Part shown: one piece after another, positions 1 through 4,987 of the stretch
Numbering within the stretch: the stretch's first letter is position 1
How the letters are laid out: each line of letters opens with the position of its first letter
Origin: Phyllobacteriaceae bacterium
GTDB taxonomy: Bacteria; Pseudomonadota; Alphaproteobacteria; Rhizobiales; Ancalomicrobiaceae
Length of the DNA stretch: 5,258 bases
Direction of reading: 5' to 3'
Assembly: GCA_012517025.1 (NCBI GenBank)
Contig: JAAYVT010000383.1
Location: forward strand, 1 to 5,258
Notes under the pieces: model-generated
Told to the model about the DNA's origin: nothing
Seen by the model: only the letters and a program-made list of their open reading frames with translations
Databases searched by the model: none
Position numbers and translations under genes: made by a program

Positions 1-3
1 AAG

Positions 4-915
4 ATGACATCATCCGACGCACGGCCCATCGGATGTGAGCCGACGGCCCGACCGACCGTCTCCCCGCGGCCCGGATCGGCGCCCGCCGCCGATCCGGTGG
101 CGCGGATCTTCGATGTCCAACGCTGGTCGCTGAACGACGGCGCCGGCATCCGCACGGTCGTCTTCTTCAAGGGGTGCCCGCTCGGCTGCCCGTGGTGCTC
201 GAACCCGGAATCGCGCTCGCGCGAGATCCACGAGGTCAAACGCGAGGCCCAGTGCATCCACTGCGACGTCTGCCCGAGGCGCGAGGAGGACTGCCCGACC
301 GGTGCCTGGCACCGGATCGGCCGAGACGTCACGCTTTCCGAATTGGAACGCGAGATCGCCCGCGACGAGATCTTCCACCGCGTCTCCGGCGGCGGCGTCA
401 CCCTGTCGGGCGGCGAGGTGCTGCTGCAGGCGCCGTTCGCGATCGCGCTGCTTCGCCGCCTGAAGGCGCGCGGCCTCTCGACCGCGATCGAGACCACCGG
501 CCACGGCTCGCACGAGGCATTGCTGGAAATGGGCCGGCTCTGCGACGAAGTCCTCTACGACTTCAAGATCATGGATCCGCGCCGGGCGCACGAGGTGCTG
601 GGGATCAACCTTTCTCGCACGCTCGCCGGTTACGCGGCTCTGGTCGGCGCCGGCGTCCGGGTGATCCCCCGCCTGCCGCTGGTGCCGGGCTACACGATGA
701 CGGAAGAGAACGTCGCCGCGGTGCTCGACTTCCTGCGCCCGTTCGCGCCGCCGGAACTCCACCTCCTGCCGCTCCACCACTACGGTGCGGCGAAATACGA
801 CCTGATCGGCCTCGACTACGAGGCCGCCGACATCCCTCCGCCGAGCGAGGCGGAGATCGATCACTGGCGCCGCCGCTGCGAGGCCGAAGGCCATCGCGTC
901 GTCGTCGGCGGCTGA
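4..915 (+). CDS. pflC: Glycyl-radical enzyme activating protein (radical SAM, PflC/PflE type)
   Basis: This cytosolic iron-sulfur enzyme uses S-adenosylmethionine to place the glycyl radical on a partner pyruvate-formate-lyase-like enzyme. The radical SAM CX3CX2C motif is C58, C62 and C65, just after the family signature NDGAGIRTVVFFKGCP. A ferredoxin-like insert follows with only four cysteines (C84, C87, C90, C97); related activases usually carry eight, for two clusters. The SGGE SAM-binding motif is at 135-138, YDFK at 185-188, RLPLVPGYT at 223-231, and the C-terminal LPLHHYGAAKYDLIGL is typical of the family. The 303 residues match the usual length of about 290-310, but the first 32 residues (Pro/Ala-rich) precede the normal family start. 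GTG at 97 is an alternative start, without a clear ribosome binding site. Only three bases precede the ATG, so a start further upstream cannot be excluded. The partner enzyme is not in the window and probably lies upstream. Family assignment is very sure; the symbol rests on resemblance and neighbours. Confidence 0.93.
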   Translation: MTSSDARPIGCEPTARPTVSPRPGSAPAADPVARIFDVQRWSLNDGAGIRTVVFFKGCPLGCPWCSNPESRSREIHEVKREAQCIHCDVCPRREEDCPTGAWHRIGRDVTLSELEREIARDEIFHRVSGGGVTLSGGEVLLQAPFAIALLRRLKARGLSTAIETTGHGSHEALLEMGRLCDEVLYDFKIMDPRRAHEVLGINLSRTLAGYAALVGAGVRVIPRLPLVPGYTMTEENVAAVLDFLRPFAPPELHLLPLHHYGAAKYDLIGLDYEAADIPPPSEAEIDHWRRRCEAEGHRVVVGG

Positions 916-965
916 GACGACACGGCCGCGCGGCCCCGCGCTCCGACATCCGAAGGAATGGAACG

Positions 966-1655
966 ATGCTCTACTTTCTCGACAGCGCCGACACGCAAGC
1001 GATCGCGGCGGCCTTCGACCTCTGGCCGCTCGCCGGCGTCACCACCAACCCGTCGCTGATCGCTCGCGAGAAGCGGCCCCTGCGCGATCTCCTCTTGGAA
1101 ATTCGCCGGCTGATCGGGCCGGGCACGATGTTCCACGTCCAGTTGCTCGGCAGCGAGGCAGGTATCATGGTGGAGGAGGCGCAGCGCTTGCGCGACCTGC
1201 TCGGCGACGGGTTCCATCCCAAGGTGCCGGTGACGCCGCAGGGCCTCAAGGCGATCCGCCTGCTCGCCGGCCTCGGCTTCGAGCCGACCGCCACCGCGAT
1301 CGTGTCGCCGTCGCAGGCGCTGCTCGCCGCCCGCGCCGGCGCCGCCTTCACGGCTCCCTACGTCAACCGGCTCGACATGATCAACGGCGACGGCGTCGGG
1401 GTGGTCGGCGAGATCGCCCGGCTCTTCGCCCTGCACGGCCTGCCGACGAAGATCCTCGCCGCCTCGTTCAAGTCGGTGCAGCAAGTGCACGGCGTCGCCA
1501 CCGCCGGCGCCCACACCGTGACGCTCGCCCCCGATCTGCTCGGACCGCTCCTCTCCCATCCCTTGACGGAGAGCGGCATCGCCGGTTTCCTTGCCGATTG
1601 GGCCGGCTGCTACGGGCCGGGCCACACGGTGCTCGACGCCCTCGCGACACCCTGA
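966..1655 (+). CDS. fsa: Fructose-6-phosphate aldolase / transaldolase-like (FSA)
   Basis: This class I aldolase of the small transaldolase family (229 aa; E. coli FsaA is 220) reversibly cleaves fructose-6-P or 1-deoxy analogues into glyceraldehyde-3-P and a ketone. The Schiff-base lysine is K86 in KVPVT. Other residues equivalent to the FsaA active site are D6, Q59, T110, A130, Y132 (in APYVNR) and S167 (in LAASFK). Q59 and Y132 indicate FSA rather than true transaldolase, which has Glu and Phe at these places. PLAGVTTNPS at 21-30 is the family's N-terminal signature. The start at 966 has AAGGA (953-957) 8 nt upstream and gives the family N-terminus MLYFLD. An ATG at 958 is out of frame. 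The gene lies 50 nt after the activase, a pairing also found in E. coli (ybiY with fsaA nearby; pflC with fsaB nearby). In this setting 1-deoxyfructose-6-P is a plausible substrate, by inference. Confidence 0.95.
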   Translation: MLYFLDSADTQAIAAAFDLWPLAGVTTNPSLIAREKRPLRDLLLEIRRLIGPGTMFHVQLLGSEAGIMVEEAQRLRDLLGDGFHPKVPVTPQGLKAIRLLAGLGFEPTATAIVSPSQALLAARAGAAFTAPYVNRLDMINGDGVGVVGEIARLFALHGLPTKILAASFKSVQQVHGVATAGAHTVTLAPDLLGPLLSHPLTESGIAGFLADWAGCYGPGHTVLDALATP

Positions 1656-1660
1656 GGAGG
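1654..1660 (+). promoter_or_regulatory. Ribosome binding site of the 9-codon leader frame
   Basis: The purine run GAGGAGG overlaps the stop codon of the aldolase gene (TGA at 1653-1655) and lies 5 nt before the ATG at 1666. It is too close (1 nt) to the GTG at 1662 to serve that codon well, which argues against an N-terminally extended IIB protein. It therefore either drives the short leader frame or is a standby binding site for ribosomes finishing the aldolase. Confidence 0.45.
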
Positions 1661-1665
1661 CGTGC

Positions 1666-1695
1666 ATGGCGGGCCTTCGGAGGATCCCGGAATGA
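1666..1695 (+). CDS. Possible 9-residue leader peptide coupled to the IIB gene
   Basis: A minimal open frame, MAGLRRIPE followed by TGA, sits between the aldolase and IIB genes. It has a strong purine run 5 nt upstream, and its stop codon overlaps the IIB start as ATGA (1692-1695). This is the geometry of a translationally coupled leader cistron: ribosomes ending here would be placed on the IIB start. The peptide itself resembles nothing I know and is probably not functional as a product. In GC-rich DNA such a frame can arise by chance, so confidence is low. Confidence 0.3.
   Translation: MAGLRRIPE
1679..1683 (+). promoter_or_regulatory. Ribosome binding site deciding the IIB start
   Basis: GGAGG lies 8 nt before the ATG at 1692. 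It favours this codon over the in-frame GTG at 1662, which would add ten residues (MHGGPSEDPG) that do not belong to the IIB family N-terminus. Confidence 0.75.
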
Positions 1696-2042
1696 TCGGC
1701 GACAAGATTCTCGTGATCGCCGTCACCGGATGCGTGTCGGGGGTCGCCCACACCTACATGGCCGCCGAGGCGATCCGCGAGATCTGCCGCAAGCAGGGAT
1801 GGCGGGTGCAGGTGGAGACGCAAGGGGCGCTCGGCATCGAGAACCCGCTGACCCCGGAGGTGATCGAGACCGCCGACGTGGTGGTGCTGGCCGCCGACGT
1901 CGACCTCGCCGATCTCGACCGCTTCGCCGGTCGCCGCATCATCCGCACGGACGTGCGCACGCCGCTGCGCATGCCCGACCGCATCGCCCGGGCCGTCGCC
2001 CGAGTGGCACATCTCCAGAACGGCTACGTCATGGATCTGTGA
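1692..2042 (+). CDS. frwD: PTS fructose-type EIIB protein, FrwD-like
   Basis: This 116-residue stand-alone IIB domain of the fructose PTS family is cytosolic. It accepts phosphate from a IIA domain on a cysteine and passes it to sugar entering through a IIC permease. The phosphocysteine is C14 in TGCVSGVAHTYMAAEAI. Most fructose IIB domains read CPTG here; CVSG is, as I recall, what E. coli FrwD has, and the following VETQGALGIEN at 41-51 also matches that protein well. The rest follows the family pattern: ADVVVLAADVDL near 61-72, then a short FAGR segment. No IIA or IIC is encoded in the window, so partners must lie elsewhere, probably upstream. The position after a pflC-like gene repeats the E. 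coli pflC-frwD order, here with the aldolase inserted between. It could be a working IIB or an accessory or regulatory one. Family is sure; the FrwD subtype is likely. Confidence 0.9.
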   Translation: MIGDKILVIAVTGCVSGVAHTYMAAEAIREICRKQGWRVQVETQGALGIENPLTPEVIETADVVVLAADVDLADLDRFAGRRIIRTDVRTPLRMPDRIARAVARVAHLQNGYVMDL

Positions 2043-2065
2043 CGGACACCCTCGGGGCACCGACC

Positions 2066-2074
2066 GGAAGGAAG
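2066..2074 (+). promoter_or_regulatory. Ribosome binding site of the dehydrogenase gene
   Basis: The purine run GGAAGGAAG lies 10 nt before the ATG at 2085, in the 42-nt gap after the IIB gene. It supports the start that gives the family N-terminus MTAIRTAIVGWG. Confidence 0.6.
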
Positions 2075-2084
2075 ACCGACCGAG

Positions 2085-3176
2085 ATGACCGCGATCAGGA
2101 CCGCCATCGTCGGATGGGGGACGTCGGGAGCCTGTTTCCACGCTCCGATCCTCGCCGATCTCCCCGAATTCGAGATCGCCGGCGTCGTCTCGGCCCGCCC
2201 CGAGGCGGTCGCCGCCGATCTGCCCGAGGTCGCGGTTCATCCCACCGTCGAGGCGCTGCTGGCGGCGAGCGACGTCGAACTGGTGGTGGTGGCGAGCCGC
2301 AACCACGAGCATTTTCCGCAGGCTCGGGCGGCACTCGCCGCCGGCCGTCACGTCGTCGTCGAGAAGCCCTTCGTCCTTTCCTCCCGCGAGGGATTGGAGC
2401 TCGATCGGCTCGCCCGCGCCGGCGGCCGAATGCTCGCGGTCTATCAGGTCCGCCGTTTCGACGCCGACGTCCTGACCCTCGCCCGGGTGATCGGCGAGGG
2501 CGCGATCGGCCGCCCGCACACGCTGATCGCCCGCTACGACCGCTGGCGGCCGCAGGTGCGCGACCGCTGGCGGGAACGCCCCGGTCCCGGCGCCGGCATC
2601 CTGTGGGATCTCGGCCCCCATCTCGTCGATCGCGCCCTCACCCTCCTCGGGGTGCCGCTGACCGTCTCGGCGCGACTGGCGACGATGCGGCCGGGCGCCG
2701 GCGCGGTCGATCATTTCCACCTGGTGCTCGGCTTCGAGCACGCCACCGCCATCCTCCACGCCGATTGCCTCACCCTCGGCCCCGGTCCGAGCCTCGAGGT
2801 CCACGGCGATCGCGGCTCCTTCGTGAAATACGGGCTCGACGGCCAGGAGGCGCTGCTGCGCGAGCGGCGCGGGCCGGCGGATCCCGCCTGGGGACGCGAG
2901 GACGACGCTCTGCGCGCCCGCCTCACCCGTCTCGCCGAGGACGGACGGGTGATCGAGGAGACGGTCCCGACCGAACCCGGCGCCTACCAGCGCTTCTATC
3001 TCGGCGTCGCCGAGGCGATCCGCCGAGGTGGCGCGAGCCCGGTCGACGCGATCGCGGCGACGCGGGTCGTCCGCGTGCTCGAGGCGGCGGAAGTTGCCGA
3101 TCGCGAGGGCCGCGTCGTGGCTTTCGCCGACCCGGCGCTCGAGGGCGCCACCGAAGACGAGAAGGTTTCGAAATGA
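2085..3176 (+). CDS. Gfo/Idh/MocA-family NAD(P)-dependent oxidoreductase, YdgJ-like
   Basis: This cytosolic sugar or polyol dehydrogenase has 363 aa against the usual 340-350. The N-terminal Rossmann fold starts with the GWGTSG dinucleotide motif (10-15), followed by FHAP (18-21). EKP at 93-95 holds the family lysine, K94. The catalytic C-terminal domain contains D175 and H179 in WDLGPHLVD. The stretch YDRWRPQVRDRWRE at 151-164 and the later SFVKYGLDGQE closely resemble, from memory, E. coli YdgJ, an NADH-linked scyllo-inositol dehydrogenase. A difference is QVRRFD at 121-126, where YdgJ has HNRRWD; this lies near the expected substrate pocket. It does not closely match the known bacterial 1,5-anhydrofructose reductase of the same superfamily. 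The stop overlaps the next start (ATGA), so it is probably co-translated with the phosphatase. Family is sure; the substrate is unknown, with an inositol, an anhydro-hexitol or their keto forms all possible. Confidence 0.92.
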   Translation: MTAIRTAIVGWGTSGACFHAPILADLPEFEIAGVVSARPEAVAADLPEVAVHPTVEALLAASDVELVVVASRNHEHFPQARAALAAGRHVVVEKPFVLSSREGLELDRLARAGGRMLAVYQVRRFDADVLTLARVIGEGAIGRPHTLIARYDRWRPQVRDRWRERPGPGAGILWDLGPHLVDRALTLLGVPLTVSARLATMRPGAGAVDHFHLVLGFEHATAILHADCLTLGPGPSLEVHGDRGSFVKYGLDGQEALLRERRGPADPAWGREDDALRARLTRLAEDGRVIEETVPTEPGAYQRFYLGVAEAIRRGGASPVDAIAATRVVRVLEAAEVADREGRVVAFADPALEGATEDEKVSK

Positions 3177-3928
3177 CCCGCCGTTCGCCGCCGCCCGCGC
3201 TCGACCCCGCCGAGATCGCCCTCTTCCTCGACTACGACGGAACGTTGATCCCCTATGCCGTCGCCGATCCCGGTCGGCCGCGCGCCGACCCGACCCTGCC
3301 GCCGCTGCTGCGCACGCTCGTCGACGAGACCGGCGGCGCCACCGCGCTGGTCACCGGACGCGGCGTCGCCGAGCTCGACGCGTTGATCGCGCCGCTGCGC
3401 CTGCCGGTCTCCGGCACGCACGGCGCCGAGCTGCGCCGGGACGCCGGGGCGCCTACCGAAGTGCTGTTCCGCTCCGACGACGTCGACGCGGTCGAGGCCG
3501 AGGTGCGCGCCTTCGCCGGCGACGCCGACGGTCTCCGGGTCGAGCGCAAACCGATGACGGTGGTGCTGCACTTCCACGACCGCCCCGACCTCGAGCCCGA
3601 GATCGTCGCGCGCGTCCGCCTCATCGGCGAGGATCGCCCCGACGTCGTGCCCCAGCTCGGCAACGGCATCGTCGAGTTCAAGCCGGCCGGCGCCGACAAA
3701 GGGTTCGGCATCGCCCGGCTGATGGAGATCCCGCCTTTCGCCGACCGTCGGCCGGTGTTCGTCGGCGACGACATTCCCGACGAGGCGGGCTTCGCCGTGG
3801 TCGAGGCGCTCGGCGGCGTCAGCATTCGCGTCGGAATGGGCGCGTCGCGGGCGCGGCACGGCCTCGCCGACGCCGCCGCGGTGCGCGCTTGGCTCCGGGA
3901 CCTCGCCGGAGGCGAGCCCACCGGCTGA
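3173..3928 (+). CDS. otsB: HAD-family trehalose-6-phosphate phosphatase-like protein (OtsB type)
   Basis: This predicted cytosolic Mg-dependent sugar-phosphate phosphatase has 251 aa (E. coli OtsB is 266). HAD motif I is DYDGT with D20 as nucleophile and D22 as acid/base. Motif II is T61 in VTGR. Motif III is K176 in ADKG, and motif IV is GDDIPDE at 198-204. SGTHGAELR (80-88) and ERKPMTVVLHFH (124-135) are the marks of the trehalose-6-P phosphatase subfamily. Two positions differ from the usual pattern as I know it: motif IV is normally GDDxTDE, and motif III is normally NKG. GAAGG (3161-3165) lies 7 nt before the ATG, which overlaps the dehydrogenase stop as ATGA, suggesting translational coupling. 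No trehalose-6-P synthase (otsA) is in the window, and the gene sits among sugar-catabolic genes. The natural substrate could therefore be another sugar phosphate. Family is sure; trehalose-6-P specificity is moderate. Confidence 0.87.
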   Translation: MTRRSPPPALDPAEIALFLDYDGTLIPYAVADPGRPRADPTLPPLLRTLVDETGGATALVTGRGVAELDALIAPLRLPVSGTHGAELRRDAGAPTEVLFRSDDVDAVEAEVRAFAGDADGLRVERKPMTVVLHFHDRPDLEPEIVARVRLIGEDRPDVVPQLGNGIVEFKPAGADKGFGIARLMEIPPFADRRPVFVGDDIPDEAGFAVVEALGGVSIRVGMGASRARHGLADAAAVRAWLRDLAGGEPTG

Positions 3929-3937
3929 TCGCACCGC

Positions 3938-4858
3938 TCAGGACTCGGCGCGGCTGTGGTAGTGGATGCGGTATTCCGAGGGCGAGCGGTCGGTCTTCTG
4001 GCGGAACAGGCGGCAGAAATAGTTGCTGTCGGCGAAGCCGCAGCGCCCGGCGATCTCCTTGATCGACAGGTCGTAGCCGCGCAACAACGCCTTCGCCTTC
4101 TCCAACCGCACCACGTTCAGATACTCGTTGAAACCGAGATGGACCTCTTTCTGAAAGAGGTGCGAGAGATAGTTCGGCGTGATGTCGAAGGTCTCGGCCA
4201 CCGCCTCGCGGGTCAACCTGGCGCGATAGTGTTCGTCGATGTGGTCGCGGATCGCCTGCAGGAACGCCGCCGAGCGGGTCGCGACGGGATTCGGGGGACG
4301 CATCATGTCGCGGGCATGGGCGACCAGCGCGCGCACCAAGAGGGCCGGCGTCGCGGTGTCTTCCTGGCGCCAGACCAGCTCGCCGAGCGCCTGGAGAATG
4401 AAGGTGCCGGTGCGCGGCCCTCGTCGCGGCACGTCGTATTTCGCCAACGAGACCTGCCGCCGCCCGTCCCAGGTCGCGTGGGAGAAGCCGAGCCGCTGCT
4501 TGCCGAAGAGCAGGTCGAAGGTTTCCACCGGTTCGTCGGGACGCCATTGCGGGTCGTTCCAGCCGTCGGCGGGCGCGAACAGCGCCGTATTCGGCGTCTG
4601 GATCACCCGAGCGGCCCCGCTCGGGCCGGCGCCGACCAGATGCTCGAGCCGTCCGGAGAGGACGAAGCCGACGCGCGGGAACGGCACCCGGTAGGCGAGT
4701 TCCGTCCCCTCCTCCTTCTCGGTGGCGAAGACGACGTTCTCGACCGCCGGCAGACGGCCGAGGACCTCGGCGATCTGTTCGCGCGCCCGCGCCGAAGAGG
4801 GGGGCGGCATCGGCACGGCGATCGCTTCGGCGACCCCGGCGCGAGCATCTGCGGTCAT
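3938..4858 (-). CDS. AraC-family transcriptional regulator, YijO-like
   Basis: This DNA-binding regulator of 306 aa has an N-terminal sensing region and a C-terminal AraC/XylS domain with two helix-turn-helix units. The first is LTREAVAETFDITPNYLSHLF (215-235, continuing QKE). The second starts at SIKEIAGRCGFADSNYF (265-281) and continues into CRLFRQKTDRSPSEYR. The N-terminal part (about 40-160) contains RVGFVLSGRLEHLV, probably the cupin-like sensor fold. From memory the C-terminal half is close to E. coli YijO, the AraC-type gene beside pflC-frwD. The chosen start at 4858 has GGGAGG 5 nt upstream; the frame stays open to 5116 but that part would overlap manA. The gene converges on the operon with 9 bp between stop codons and diverges from manA. 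It probably controls this sugar cluster, sensing a sugar or sugar phosphate; effector and direction of control are unknown. Confidence 0.93.
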   Translation of the reverse strand: MTADARAGVAEAIAVPMPPPSSARAREQIAEVLGRLPAVENVVFATEKEEGTELAYRVPFPRVGFVLSGRLEHLVGAGPSGAARVIQTPNTALFAPADGWNDPQWRPDEPVETFDLLFGKQRLGFSHATWDGRRQVSLAKYDVPRRGPRTGTFILQALGELVWRQEDTATPALLVRALVAHARDMMRPPNPVATRSAAFLQAIRDHIDEHYRARLTREAVAETFDITPNYLSHLFQKEVHLGFNEYLNVVRLEKAKALLRGYDLSIKEIAGRCGFADSNYFCRLFRQKTDRSPSEYRIHYHSRAES

Positions 4859-4863
4859 GGTCG

Positions 4864-4869
4864 CCTCCC
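4864..4869 (-). promoter_or_regulatory. Ribosome binding site deciding the AraC-regulator start
   Basis: Read on the minus strand this is GGGAGG, 5 nt before the ATG whose first base is 4858. It is the clearest such site near any candidate start of the regulator and argues against the frame's upstream extension. Confidence 0.75.
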
Positions 4870-4890
4870 ACGGCGCCTGAATGATCGTTC

Positions 4891-4919
4891 GTCCTGTATT
4901 CGACACTCCAGTCCAGTAT
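4891..4919 (+). repeat. 20-bp-spaced direct repeat, candidate AraC-family operator
   Basis: GTCCTGTAT (4891-4899) and GTCCAGTAT (4911-4919) are nine-base copies differing at one position, in the same orientation, with starts exactly 20 bp apart. AraC-family proteins commonly bind direct half-sites about two helical turns apart, often with the promoter-proximal one touching the -35 element. Here the second copy overlaps the predicted -35 position of manA by three bases. The repeat lies 33 bp from the regulator start, so autoregulation is also possible. That it is the operator is inference. Confidence 0.5.
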
Positions 4920-4977
4920 GCCCCTTCCCACCCGGTCTCTACCATGAGCGACATCAAATTCGCCGCGATCACGACGC

Positions 4978-4981
4978 GAGG
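4978..4981 (+). promoter_or_regulatory. Ribosome binding site of manA
   Basis: GAGG lies 6 nt before the ATG at 4988, supporting this start for the isomerase. The upstream ATG at 4944 is in another frame and has no purine run before it. Confidence 0.55.
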
Positions 4982-4987
4982 TCTCCC

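Larger units (their letters stand above)
4859..4987. promoter_or_regulatory. Divergent regulatory region between the AraC regulator and manA
   Basis: These 129 bp lie between two divergent starts and are less GC-rich than the genes. They hold a direct repeat at 4891-4919 and an imperfect palindrome at 4879-4890. Toward manA, TACCAT (4940-4945) matches four of six consensus -10 bases; the -35 position 17 bp upstream (TATGCC, 4917-4922) is poor, as expected of an activator-dependent promoter. Toward the regulator, CATACT (minus strand, 4915-4920) is a fair -10 without a good -35. The region surely carries promoters; the exact hexamers are tentative. Confidence 0.55.

Noticed and set aside
924..935. 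Perfect 12-bp palindrome GGCCGCGCGGCC between activase and aldolase genes
   Set aside because: It is pure G/C in a very GC-rich genome and is expected by chance. As RNA it has no loop of its own, and no T run follows, so it is not a terminator.
174..965. Upstream extension of the aldolase frame
   Set aside because: It is an Arg/Pro/Gly-rich shadow of the activase gene. The aldolase family N-terminus starts at 966.
861..2804. A 647-codon open frame on the minus strand
   Set aside because: It lies opposite three well-recognised genes, has a composition rich in Gly, Arg, Asp and His with no family motif, and is the kind of antisense frame that GC-rich codon use leaves open.
1598..3172. A long plus-strand frame leading into the phosphatase
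   Set aside because: Before 3173 it translates to an Arg/Pro-rich shadow of the IIB and dehydrogenase genes. Phosphatase homology begins only after the ATG at 3173, which has its own ribosome binding site, so there is no real fusion.
3902..3916. Six-base-pair hairpin (CTCGCC, loop GGA, GGCGAG) near the phosphatase stop
   Set aside because: It lies inside the coding region, and no T run follows on either strand, so it is not a convincing intrinsic terminator.
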